Assembly (NCBI RefSeq): GCF_000177195.2
Contig: NC_015953.1
Span: 4,402,001-4,466,000 of the forward strand
Direction of reading: 5' to 3'
DNA: 64,000 bases
Source of the DNA: Streptomyces sp. SirexAA-E
GTDB taxonomy: Bacteria > Actinomycetota > Actinomycetes > Streptomycetales > Streptomycetaceae
Part shown: positions 51,410 through 59,683 of the stretch, piece by piece
How positions within the stretch are numbered: the first letter of the stretch is position 1
Layout: the number at the start of each line of letters is the position of its first letter
Program-made: the position numbers and the translations under genes
Notes under the pieces: generated by a model
What the model was told of the DNA's origin: nothing
Databases searched by the model: none
Seen by the model: only the letters and a program-made list of their open reading frames with translations

Positions 51410-53038
51410 ATGGCGAAGATCCTGAAGTTCGACGAGGACGCCCGTCGCGCCCTTGAGCGCGGCGTCAACAAGCTTGCCGACACCGTGAAGGTGACGATCG
51501 GTCCGAAGGGCCGCAACGTCGTCATCGACAAGAAGTTCGGTGCCCCCACCATCACCAACGACGGTGTCACCATCGCGCGCGAGGTCGAGCTCGACGACCC
51601 GTACGAGAACCTCGGCGCCCAGCTGGTGAAGGAGGTGGCGACCAAGACCAACGACGTGGCCGGTGACGGCACCACCACCGCCACCGTCCTCGCCCAGGCG
51701 CTGGTGCGCGAGGGCCTGCGCAACGTCGCCGCGGGTGCCTCCCCGGCCGCCCTGAAGAAGGGCATCGACGCCGCCGTGCAGGCCGTGTCCGAGGACCTCC
51801 TCGCGACCGCCCGCCCGATCGACGACAAGGCCGACATCGCCGCCGTGGCCGCGCTCTCCGCGCAGGACCCGCAGGTCGGCGAGCTCATCGCGGACGCGAT
51901 GGACAAGGTCGGCAAGGACGGTGTCATCACCGTCGAGGAGTCCAACACCTTCGGTCTGGACCTCGAGTTCACCGAGGGCATGGCCTTCGACAAGGGCTAC
52001 CTCTCGCCGTACATGGTGACCGACCAGGAGCGTATGGAGGCCGTCCTCGACGACCCGTACATCCTGATCCACCAGGGCAAGATCGGCTCGATCCAGGAGC
52101 TGCTCCCGCTGCTGGAGAAGGTCATCCAGGCGGGTGGCTCCAAGCCGCTGCTCATCATCGCCGAGGACGTCGAGGGCGAGGCGCTCTCCACCCTCGTCGT
52201 CAACAAGATCCGCGGCACCTTCAACGCCGTCGCGGTGAAGGCCCCGGGCTTCGGCGACCGCCGCAAGGCCATGCTCGGCGACATCGCCACCCTCACCGGT
52301 GCGACCGTCATCGCCGAAGAGGTCGGCCTCAAGCTCGACCAGGCCGGTCTGGACGTGCTGGGTACCGCCCGCCGCGTCACCGTCTCCAAGGACGACACGA
52401 CCATCGTCGACGGCGGCGGCGACTCCGCCGACGTCAAGGGCCGCGTCAACCAGATCAAGGCCGAGATCGAGTCCACGGACTCCGACTGGGACCGCGAGAA
52501 GCTCCAGGAGCGCCTCGCGAAGCTGGCCGGCGGCGTCTGCGTGATCCGTGTCGGCGCCGCCACCGAGGTGGAGCTCAAGGAGAAGAAGCACCGTCTGGAG
52601 GACGCCATCTCCGCGACCCGCGCCGCGGTCGAGGAAGGCATCGTCTCCGGTGGTGGCTCCGCGCTCGTCCACGCCGTCAAGGTCCTCGAGGGCAACCTCG
52701 GCAAGACCGGTGACGAGGCCACCGGTGTCGCGGTCGTGCGCCGCGCCGCCGTCGAGCCGCTCCGCTGGATCGCGGAGAACGCGGGCCTCGAGGGCTACGT
52801 CATCACCTCGAAGGTCTCCGAGCTCGACAAGGGCCAGGGCTTCAACGCCGCGACCGGCGAGTACGGCGACCTGGTGAAGGCCGGCGTCATCGACCCGGTC
52901 AAGGTCACCCGCTCCGCCCTGGAGAACGCCGCGTCCATCGCGTCGCTGCTGCTCACGACCGAGACCCTGGTCGTCGAGAAGCCGGCCGAGGAAGAGGCCG
53001 AGGCGGGCCACGGCCACGGTCACGGCCACTCCCACTAG
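51410..53038 (+). CDS. groEL: Chaperonin GroEL (His-rich C-terminus, GroEL1 type)
   Basis: GroEL (542 residues) folds proteins in an ATP-driven barrel. GPKGRNVVIDK, the ATP motif AGDGTTTATVLAQ and the intermediate-domain segment VEEGIVSGGGSALVHA are conserved. The C-terminus ends in a GHGHGHGHSH tail rather than the Gly-Gly-Met repeats of the classic form. This His-rich end marks the operon-encoded GroEL1 of actinobacteria; a second, monocistronic GroEL with a GGM tail usually exists elsewhere in the genome. Confidence 0.97.
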   Translation: MAKILKFDEDARRALERGVNKLADTVKVTIGPKGRNVVIDKKFGAPTITNDGVTIAREVELDDPYENLGAQLVKEVATKTNDVAGDGTTTATVLAQALVREGLRNVAAGASPAALKKGIDAAVQAVSEDLLATARPIDDKADIAAVAALSAQDPQVGELIADAMDKVGKDGVITVEESNTFGLDLEFTEGMAFDKGYLSPYMVTDQERMEAVLDDPYILIHQGKIGSIQELLPLLEKVIQAGGSKPLLIIAEDVEGEALSTLVVNKIRGTFNAVAVKAPGFGDRRKAMLGDIATLTGATVIAEEVGLKLDQAGLDVLGTARRVTVSKDDTTIVDGGGDSADVKGRVNQIKAEIESTDSDWDREKLQERLAKLAGGVCVIRVGAATEVELKEKKHRLEDAISATRAAVEEGIVSGGGSALVHAVKVLEGNLGKTGDEATGVAVVRRAAVEPLRWIAENAGLEGYVITSKVSELDKGQGFNAATGEYGDLVKAGVIDPVKVTRSALENAASIASLLLTTETLVVEKPAEEEAEAGHGHGHGHSH

Positions 53039-53054
53039 TACGGCTCCGTACACA

Positions 53055-53097
53055 GCCGAGGCCCGGTGCCCCCGTCGCGGGGGCACCGGGCCTCGGC
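53055..53097. terminator. Terminator after groEL, shared with the SDR gene
   Basis: A perfect 19-bp GC-rich stem (53055-53073 with 53079-53097) closes a five-base loop. It lies in the short gap between the converging groEL and SDR genes and can work in both directions. Confidence 0.88.
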
Positions 53098-53111
53098 CGT
53101 GGCTCGCCCGC

Positions 53112-53885
53112 CTACCGCGGGCCGTAGGTGCGGCCCGCACGTGAGGTGACCCCGCCCAGCAGGGCCCGGGGAGTCACCTTCACCAGACCCATCAGCGCCT
53201 TGTACCGCGGGTCGGGAATCGACACGGACGTACCCCGGGTCAGGTCCGCCAGGGCCGCGGTGACCACCTTGTCGGCGTCCAGCCACATCCAGCCGGGGAT
53301 GTTGCCGGTGCCCATACCGGCCCGCTCGTGGAACTCGGTCCGCACGAAGCCGGGGCACAGCGCCATCAGCCGCACTCCCGTGCCCGCCAGGTCCTTCGCC
53401 ACGCCCTGGGTGAACTGCACCACCCACGCCTTCGACGCCCCGTACGTGCCCCGGGGCAGGAAGGCCGCCACCGAGGCCACGTTGACCACCCCGCCGCGAC
53501 CGCGCTCCCGCATGCCGGTCACCGCGGCCGACGTCAGCCGCAGCACCGCCTCGCAGTGCACCTTCAGCATCGTCAGCTCGTCGGCCAGCGGTACGTCCAG
53601 ATAACGCCCCTTGTTGCCGAACCCGGCGTTGTTGACCAGCAGGTCGACCGGGCTGACCCGGTCGCCCAGCCGTGCCTCGACCGTCTCGATCCCCGCGTCC
53701 GTGGAGAGGTCGGCCGTCAGCACCTCAGCCTCGATGCCGTGCCGGTCGTGCAGCTCCGTGGCCTGGACCCGCAACCGCTCGGTGTCACGTGCCACCAGCA
53801 CAAGGTTGTGCCCGTCGGCCGCGAGCCGCCGTGCGAAGGCGGCGCCGAGGCCCGCCGTCGCGCCCGTAATCAGTGCAGTCGTCAT
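53112..53885 (-). CDS. Short-chain dehydrogenase/reductase
   Basis: A 257-residue SDR, NAD(P)-dependent. The nucleotide-binding motif is TGATAGLGAAFA, then NNAGFG, and the catalytic Ser-Tyr-Lys set is in ASVAAF and YGASKAW. CPGFVRTEFH follows. The substrate is unknown. ATG at 53885 gives the usual MTTALITG start; a GTG at 53894 would add three residues. No clear binding site lies upstream of either. Confidence 0.9.
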   Translation of the reverse strand: MTTALITGATAGLGAAFARRLAADGHNLVLVARDTERLRVQATELHDRHGIEAEVLTADLSTDAGIETVEARLGDRVSPVDLLVNNAGFGNKGRYLDVPLADELTMLKVHCEAVLRLTSAAVTGMRERGRGGVVNVASVAAFLPRGTYGASKAWVVQFTQGVAKDLAGTGVRLMALCPGFVRTEFHERAGMGTGNIPGWMWLDADKVVTAALADLTRGTSVSIPDPRYKALMGLVKVTPRALLGGVTSRAGRTYGPR

Positions 53886-53939
53886 ACGCGGCACGTTAGT
53901 GCCCCGGGGGCACGGGCCGCCGACCAGCCCGGGGAGCGG

Positions 53940-54608
53940 TCAGGAACGCCGGGCGGCCACGAACTCCCGGGCCGTCCGCAGCGACTCACCGTGCAGCGCG
54001 TCCCCGGCGGCCAGCAGACTCGGCAGCAGCTGCCGCTCGGTCGTCACGGCACGGAACTGCAGGGCGGCCGTGACGGAGTGCTCCGGCCGGTGCACGATCT
54101 CGACCGGGTCGCCCGCCCGGATCGTCCCGGGACGGATGACCCGCAGATACGCGCCGGTCACGCCCCGCTGGGTGAACCGCTTCACCCAGCCCCGCTCACC
54201 CACCTGGCCCGCGAACGTACGGCACGGGATACGGCCGGACGTCACCTCCAGGACCAGTTCGCCGCCGACCAGCCAGCGTTCCCCGATCAGCGCCTCGCTG
54301 ACCGTGACACCCGAGGTCGTCAGGTTCTCGCCGAAGAAACCGTTGGGCACCGGCCGGCCCAGCTCCTGCTCCCAGACGTCGAGCTCCTCACGCGCGAAGG
54401 CGTACACCGCCTGGTCGGAACCGCCGTGGTGGCGCAGATCGCACACCGAGTCACCGGCCAGCCCGCTGCCGCCGACACCCTTCGCCCCCGGATCGCTCAC
54501 CTGGACGGGCCCGTCGACCGGGCGCTTGTCGATACCGGTGAGCCCGTCGGGGCCGTTGGTGTGGACGGAGGCCTCGGGCCGTCCCAGATTCACGGTCAGC
54601 AGCTTCAT
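53940..54608 (-). CDS. MOSC domain-containing protein
   Basis: A 222-residue YiiM-like protein with a MOSC domain, a beta-barrel related to molybdenum-cofactor sulfurases. The key features are DLRHHGGSDQAVYAF, the FGENLTTSGV segment and the conserved Cys in GRIPCRTF. The 3-alpha C-terminal domain seen in the E. coli homologue follows. In E. coli YiiM acts in detoxifying N-hydroxylated compounds. Divergent from the LysR gene. Confidence 0.9.
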   Translation of the reverse strand: MKLLTVNLGRPEASVHTNGPDGLTGIDKRPVDGPVQVSDPGAKGVGGSGLAGDSVCDLRHHGGSDQAVYAFAREELDVWEQELGRPVPNGFFGENLTTSGVTVSEALIGERWLVGGELVLEVTSGRIPCRTFAGQVGERGWVKRFTQRGVTGAYLRVIRPGTIRAGDPVEIVHRPEHSVTAALQFRAVTTERQLLPSLLAAGDALHGESLRTAREFVAARRS

Positions 54609-54689
54609 GGCGCACACACTAACCATTCGGCCCTCAAAGGCGCCTCGGAATAATTCGCTCGACCTGCAAGCACCGCTTATGGTTGAAGG

Positions 54690-55580
54690 GTGATCGAAGC
54701 CCGTCATCTCCGAGTCCTGCGCGCCGTGTCGACCACCGGTTCGTTCTCCGCCGCCGCGCGTGAGCTGGGCTGCACCCAGCCCGCGGTCAGCCAGCAGATG
54801 AAGGCCCTGGAGTCCTCGGCGGGCACCCCGCTGCTCATCCGTACGGGGCGCGAGATGCGGCTCACCCAGGCCGGGGAGGCGCTGGTCCGCCACGCGTCGG
54901 GGATCCTCGCGGGACTGACCGCAGCCGAGGAGGAGGTCGCGGCGATCGCCGGGCTGCGGGCCGGGCGGGTCCGGCTCGTGTCGTTCCCCAGCGGCAGCTC
55001 GTCCCTGGTCCCGGGCGCGCTGGCCGCCCTGCGCGCCGAGCACCCCGGCACCCGGGTCTCCCTGGTCGAGGCGGAGCCGCCGCGCTCGGTGGAGATGCTG
55101 CGCGACGGGGACTGCGACATCGCGCTGGCCTTCCGCTACGGGGAGACCGGCGGAGAGTGGGACGACCTGGTGGTACGCCCGCTGCTCGCGGACCGGCTGA
55201 TCGGACTGGTCCCGGAGGGGCACCGGCTGGCCGGCGCGGAGGCGGTCGGCATCGGGGAGCTGGCCGACGAGCCGTGGATCGCGGGCTGCCCGCGCTGCCG
55301 GCGCCAGCTGGTGGAGGTCTGCGAGGCGTCCGGGTTCACCCCCCGGATCGACTTCGCCACCGACGACTACCCCGCGGTGATCGGGCTGGTCGGGGCGGGC
55401 CTCGGCGTCGCCGTACTGCCGGAGCTGGCCATGGAGTCGGTGCGCCGCAAGGGGGCTCGCACCGTGACGGTGGAGCCGGCGGTGGAGCGGGAGATCGTCG
55501 CCCTCACCCTGCCGGACCTCGCCCAGGTCCCCGCGGTGGCGGCCACCCTGGACCAGCTGGCGCGGGCGGCCGCACGCTGA
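54690..55580 (+). CDS. LysR family transcriptional regulator
   Basis: This 296-residue regulator has an N-terminal winged helix-turn-helix (LRVLRAVSTTGSFSAAARELGCTQPAVSQQMKALE) and a periplasmic-binding-protein-like effector domain (about 90-290). The effector domain holds CPRCRRQL, an unusual CxxC. It is divergent from the MOSC gene, sharing an 81-base gap, which LysR regulators often control. The effector is unknown. The GTG start at 54690 has GAAGG close upstream. Confidence 0.92.
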   Translation: MIEARHLRVLRAVSTTGSFSAAARELGCTQPAVSQQMKALESSAGTPLLIRTGREMRLTQAGEALVRHASGILAGLTAAEEEVAAIAGLRAGRVRLVSFPSGSSSLVPGALAALRAEHPGTRVSLVEAEPPRSVEMLRDGDCDIALAFRYGETGGEWDDLVVRPLLADRLIGLVPEGHRLAGAEAVGIGELADEPWIAGCPRCRRQLVEVCEASGFTPRIDFATDDYPAVIGLVGAGLGVAVLPELAMESVRRKGARTVTVEPAVEREIVALTLPDLAQVPAVAATLDQLARAAAR

Positions 55581-55609
55581 CCCGGGCCGTCCCGGGGGCG
55601 TGGGTCCGA

Positions 55610-55621
55610 AGAAACGTTTCT
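55610..55621. repeat. Short palindrome between LysR gene and whiD
   Basis: AGAAACGTTTCT is a perfect 12-bp palindrome between the converging LysR and whiD genes. It may be part of a weak terminator or a protein site. Confidence 0.35.
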
Positions 55622-55646
55622 GCGTTCGGTTGCGGCGTGCGGGGTG

Positions 55647-55979
55647 TCAGGAGGGGCCGGGGTCGTTCTGCGGGGCGCCGGAGTGGGCGGTGATCAGACA
55701 GTTCCGGGCGCGGCCCATGAGCTCCTCGCGCTCGTCCTCCGTCAGGCCGCCCCAGACGCCGTAGGGCTCGCGCACCGCGAGCGCGTGCGCCGCGCACTCG
55801 GCGCGCACCGGGCAGCGCATGCAGACCTCTTTCGCCGAGGTCTCACGGGCGCTCCGGGCCGCGCCTCGTTCTCCTTCGGGGTGGAAGAACAGCGAACTGT
55901 CGACCCCGCGGCAGGCGGCCAGCAGCTGCCAGTCCCACAGATCTGCGTTGGGTCCGGGAAGGCGGGAGAAATCTGCCAT
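55647..55979 (-). CDS. whiD: WhiB-like sporulation protein WhiD
   Basis: WhiD (110 residues) is a Wbl-family iron-sulphur protein needed for late sporulation in Streptomyces. The four cluster-binding cysteines are Cys23, Cys53, Cys56 and Cys62 in the order C..CxxC..C, followed by the GVWGG turn at 74-78 and a basic end. The ATG at 55979 has GAGGGG 7 bases upstream. Its place beside bldM matches known streptomycete genomes. Confidence 0.93.
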   Translation of the reverse strand: MADFSRLPGPNADLWDWQLLAACRGVDSSLFFHPEGERGAARSARETSAKEVCMRCPVRAECAAHALAVREPYGVWGGLTEDEREELMGRARNCLITAHSGAPQNDPGPS

Positions 55980-56415
55980 TGCGTGTCCCCTCGAAACCTT
56001 GCTGAGTCGGAACGGCTTGCTCGACCGTCGGTGGCCGTATGAGGTGATCGTCGGTGGCCGGAGTTCCGACCGTACATCCATGGTGTTAGTAGATGTAAAT
56101 ATGACTTCTTGCGAATCTAGCTACAGACGCCAGCAAAAGTGAAGAAAACCCGCTAAATGGGGCATGTGTGAGGGTGAGTGGCTCGATCGGTGGGCGGTGG
56201 ACGCCGCGTCGTTCTCCTCCGTACGCGGCCCCTCACTTAGAGTGCCGAACCGGATGCTTCGACCCGTAACTCTTTCGAGTGACCGTCGTTGAGAAGGGGG
56301 AGGCGGTTGACGGAGAACGAGCTCGGGCAGATGTCCGAGGGGGTCGACCGCACAGGTGACGACTTGTATCAGCCTGGAGGCTCAAGGTGACGCGCATCAG
56401 CTGCGGAGGACGGTC
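55980..56415. promoter_or_regulatory. whiD-bldM divergent regulatory region
   Basis: This 436-base gene-free gap holds the promoters of whiD (minus) and bldM (plus). It includes an AT-richer patch at about 56085-56160, unlike surrounding DNA. A sigma-BldN-type promoter is at 56265-56292. Other expected sites (for BldD, WhiI or BldM binding) could not be assigned with confidence. Confidence 0.7.
56265..56292 (+). promoter_or_regulatory. bldM promoter of sigma-BldN type
   Basis: CGTAAC (56265-56270), 16 bases, CGTTGA (56287-56292) is identical to the published sigma-BldN recognition pattern as I know it for bldM promoter 1. It lies 124 bases before the bldM start. Confidence 0.85.
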
Positions 56416-57027
56416 ATGACATCCGTCCTCGTCTGCGACGACTCCCCGCTTGCCCGAGAAGCGCTTCGTCGCGCGGTCGCGACCGTGCCCGGCGTCGAGC
56501 GTGTGACGACGGCGGCCAACGGCGAGGAAGTCCTCCGCCGCTGGGGAGCCGACCGTTCGGATCTGATTCTGATGGACGTACGCATGCCCGGCCTGGGGGG
56601 TGTGGAGACGGTCCGGCGGCTGCTCTCCGCCGATCCCGGCGCCCGGATCATCATGCTGACCGTCGCCGAGGACCTGGACGGGGTCGCGCTCGCGGTCGCC
56701 GCCGGTGCCCGCGGCTATCTGCACAAGGACGCCTCGCGCGCCGAGCTGCGGGCGACCGTGACCCAGGCGCTGGCCGACCCGACGTGGCGGCTCGCCCCGC
56801 GCCGGCTGCGGTCCGCCGAGATGGGGGCGGCGCCGACGCTCACCGCGCGGGAGATCCAGGTGCTCGAAGGCATGAGCCACGGCCGCTCCAACGCGGAGAT
56901 CGGGCGCGAGCTCTTCCTCTCGGAGGACACGGTGAAGACGCACGCCAGGCGTCTGTTCAAGAAGCTCGGGGCCTCGGACCGCGCGCACGCCGTGGCGCTC
57001 GGCTTCCGCTGGGGCCTGGTCCGCTGA
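56416..57027 (+). CDS. bldM: Developmental response regulator BldM
   Basis: BldM (203 residues) controls aerial mycelium formation and sporulation, alone or as a heterodimer with WhiI. It has a receiver domain with the Asp54 motif LILMDVRMPGLGG and a C-terminal LuxR-type helix-turn-helix (LTAREIQVLEGMSHGRSNAEIGRELFLSEDTVKTHARRLF). It is an orphan regulator; known work indicates that Asp54 phosphorylation is not needed. Length 203 equals the S. coelicolor protein. GGAGGA precedes the ATG. Confidence 0.95.
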   Translation: MTSVLVCDDSPLAREALRRAVATVPGVERVTTAANGEEVLRRWGADRSDLILMDVRMPGLGGVETVRRLLSADPGARIIMLTVAEDLDGVALAVAAGARGYLHKDASRAELRATVTQALADPTWRLAPRRLRSAEMGAAPTLTAREIQVLEGMSHGRSNAEIGRELFLSEDTVKTHARRLFKKLGASDRAHAVALGFRWGLVR

Positions 57028-57213
57028 CACCCGCGGCGGCCCGGCGGTCGCACGGTCCCGTCCGCGTCCCGCGGACGGGGCGCCGTGGGCACCGGACCCG
57101 CCGCCGGACCGGCCCCGCCGGTGCTATGTGACGCTTCCCGGCCGATGCCGCATCCTTGAGGTGTGGAGTTCCTCGGGAACGATTCGGTCGAGCGGAAGGG
57201 GAGGGCGCAGGAC

Positions 57214-57879
57214 ATGACATCCGGCGCACCCGCTCATAACGCTTCGGTGCACAACTCGGGACGCGATGCCACGGATCAGACGGCCTCAAGGCACCATGGT
57301 CCGATGCGCGACGACGAGACGACGGCGATCGGTGCTCTGGTGCACCGTGCCGTCGACGGCGACGCGCAGGCCACGCACGACCTGCTGGCCCACGTCCACC
57401 CCCTTGCCCTGCGCTACTGCCGGTCCCGGCTGAGCCGGCTGCCCGGTGATGCCCGTCACTTCGTGGAGGACCTCGCCCAGGAGGTCTGTGTCGCGGTGCT
57501 GATGGCGCTGCCCCGTTACAAGGACACCGGACGGCCCTTCGAGGCCTTCGTCTTCGCCATCGCGGGCCACAAGGTCGCCGACCTCCAGCGCGCCGCGATG
57601 CGCCATCCGGGATCGACGGCCGTGCCCTCCGACGAGATGCCCGAGCGGCCCGACGACTCACTCGGGCCGGAGGAGCGCGCGCTGCTCAGCAGCGACGCGG
57701 CCTGGGCGAAGAAGCTCCTCGCCAACCTCCCGGAGAACCAGCGCGAGTTGCTGGTCCTGCGGGTCGCGGTGGGGCTGACCGCGGAGGAGACCGGACAGAT
57801 GCTGGGGATGTCGCCGGGCGCGGTCCGGGTCGCCCAGCACCGCGCGTTGAGCAGGCTGCGGGCTCTCGCTGGGCAGTAG
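57214..57879 (+). CDS. shbA: RNA polymerase sigma factor, ShbA type
   Basis: An ECF-like sigma factor (221 residues from this ATG). Region 2 covers about residues 40-105, with the RYCRSRLSRLPGDARHFVEDLAQEVCVAVL core; region 4 covers about 165-215, with ENQRELLVLRVAVGLTAEETGQMLGMSPGAVRVAQHRALSRL. In Streptomyces, ShbA drives the principal sigma gene hrdB; the position between bldM and guaB is the same. Start options are the ATG at 57214, preceded by AAGGGGAGGG, or the one at 57304. Confidence 0.85.
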   Translation: MTSGAPAHNASVHNSGRDATDQTASRHHGPMRDDETTAIGALVHRAVDGDAQATHDLLAHVHPLALRYCRSRLSRLPGDARHFVEDLAQEVCVAVLMALPRYKDTGRPFEAFVFAIAGHKVADLQRAAMRHPGSTAVPSDEMPERPDDSLGPEERALLSSDAAWAKKLLANLPENQRELLVLRVAVGLTAEETGQMLGMSPGAVRVAQHRALSRLRALAGQ

Positions 57880-58075
57880 GGCGATCTGGCGGTCCGCGGA
57901 GCCGGACCGGTGGGAGCTTCGTCACCCTGACCGCGTGGGAACCCGGCCGTGGCCACGCCCGGGGCTTCGTGGGAACGCACGGAGCGTCCGGGTGATCTTG
58001 ATGGTGGAATGAGACGGCCCGCGAGCCCGTTAGCATGGACATCCGCACCGATCAAGGCCATTTGGGGAAGGTGTC

Positions 58076-59578
58076 ATGACTGCAAACGTCGACGGAGTGC
58101 CCGAGAAATTCGCGAGGCTCGGGCTGACATACGACGACGTGCTGCTGCTGCCGGGCGCGTCAGAGGTCCTGCCCAACGCGGTCGACACCTCGTCCCTCAT
58201 CTCGCGCAACGTACGGGTGAACATCCCCCTGCTGTCGGCCGCCATGGACAAGGTGACCGAGGCGCGGATGGCGATCGCCATGGCCCGTCAGGGCGGCGTC
58301 GGCGTCCTGCACCGCAACCTCTCGATCGAGGACCAGGTGAACCAGGTCGACCTGGTGAAGCGGTCCGAGTCGGGGATGGTCACCGACCCGATCACCGTGA
58401 ACCCCGACGCCACGCTCGGCGAGGCGGACGCGCTCTGCGCGAAGTTCCGCATCAGCGGGGTGCCGGTCACCGACTCCGCGGGGAAGCTCCTCGGCATCGT
58501 GACCAACCGTGACATGGCCTTCGAGTCGGACCGGGCGCGCCAGGTGCGCGAGGTCATGACGCCGATGCCGCTCGTCACCGGGCGGGTCGGGATCTCCGGC
58601 GTGGACGCCATGGAGCTGCTGCGCCGCCACAAGATCGAGAAGCTGCCGCTGGTCGACGACGCCGGCATCCTCAAGGGCCTCATCACGGTCAAGGACTTCA
58701 AGAAGGCCGAGCAGTACCCGAACGCCGCCAAGGACGCCGAAGGCCGTCTGCTGGTCGGCGCGGCCGTCGGCGCCAGCCCCGAGGCGCTGGACCGTGCGCA
58801 GGCGCTCGCCTCCGCGGGGGTCGACTTCCTGATCGTCGACACCTCGCACGGACACAACAGCAACGCCCTCGACTGGATGGCGAAGATCAAGTCGAGCGTC
58901 GGCATCGACGTCATCGGCGGCAACGTCGCCACCCGCGACGGCGCCCAGGCGCTGATCGACGCCGGTGTCGACGGCGTGAAGGTCGGCGTCGGCCCCGGCT
59001 CGATCTGCACCACCCGCGTGGTAGCCGGTATCGGCGTCCCGCAGGTCACCGCGATCTACGAGGCCGCGCTCGCCGCGCGTGCCGCGGGTGTCCCCGTGAT
59101 CGGCGACGGAGGCCTGCAGTACTCCGGCGACATCGGCAAGGCACTGGCCGCCGGGGCGGACAGCGTGATGCTGGGCAGCCTCCTCGCGGGCTGCGAGGAG
59201 TCCCCGGGCGAGCTGCTCTTCATCAACGGCAAGCAGTTCAAGTCGTACCGCGGCATGGGCTCTCTGGGCGCCATGCAGTCCCGTGGCCAGGGACGTTCGT
59301 ACTCCAAGGACCGTTACTTCCAGGCCGAGGTGTCCTCGGACGACAAGCTCGTTCCCGAGGGCATCGAGGGGCAGGTGCCCTACCGCGGCCCGCTGGCCAA
59401 CGTCCTGCACCAGCTGGTCGGCGGCCTCCGCCAGACCATGGGCTACGTCGGTGCCGCCTCCGTCGACGAGATGGAGAGCAAGGGCCGCTTCGTCCGCATC
59501 ACCTCGGCGGGGCTCAAGGAGAGCCACCCGCACGACATCCAGATGACGGTCGAGGCGCCGAACTACAGCAGGAAGTAA
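58076..59578 (+). CDS. guaB: Inosine-5'-monophosphate dehydrogenase
   Basis: GuaB (500 residues) converts IMP to XMP, the committed step to GMP. The catalytic Cys311 lies in GPGSICTTR. A pair of CBS domains (about 98-215) sits inside the TIM barrel, shown by GIVTNRDMAFE and LKGLITVKDFKK. The flap region after the active site has the RYFQ segment and the C-terminal SAGLKESHPHDI. A binding site GGGGAAGG precedes the ATG. Confidence 0.97.
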   Translation: MTANVDGVPEKFARLGLTYDDVLLLPGASEVLPNAVDTSSLISRNVRVNIPLLSAAMDKVTEARMAIAMARQGGVGVLHRNLSIEDQVNQVDLVKRSESGMVTDPITVNPDATLGEADALCAKFRISGVPVTDSAGKLLGIVTNRDMAFESDRARQVREVMTPMPLVTGRVGISGVDAMELLRRHKIEKLPLVDDAGILKGLITVKDFKKAEQYPNAAKDAEGRLLVGAAVGASPEALDRAQALASAGVDFLIVDTSHGHNSNALDWMAKIKSSVGIDVIGGNVATRDGAQALIDAGVDGVKVGVGPGSICTTRVVAGIGVPQVTAIYEAALAARAAGVPVIGDGGLQYSGDIGKALAAGADSVMLGSLLAGCEESPGELLFINGKQFKSYRGMGSLGAMQSRGQGRSYSKDRYFQAEVSSDDKLVPEGIEGQVPYRGPLANVLHQLVGGLRQTMGYVGAASVDEMESKGRFVRITSAGLKESHPHDIQMTVEAPNYSRK

Positions 59579-59591
59579 GCCAGCAGCGCAG

Positions 59592-59629
59592 GTGAGGGGC
59601 GGGCCGGGGTTCCCGGGACCGCCCCTCAC
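59592..59629 (+). terminator. Terminator between guaB and its paralogue
   Basis: GTGAGGGGCGG (59592-59602) pairs exactly with CCGCCCCTCAC (59619-59629). An inner CGGG-CCCG stem is possible. It lies 13 bases after guaB. Confidence 0.8.
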
Positions 59630-59683
59630 GCGTGCGTCGGGGATACTGGACAGCGCAGACGTAGAGGGAAAGGCCACACCATC

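Noticed and set aside
57163..57213. Upstream GTG start of the ShbA-like sigma gene
   Set aside because: The added 17 residues are not sigma-like, and the ATG at 57214 has a better purine-rich site ahead of it.
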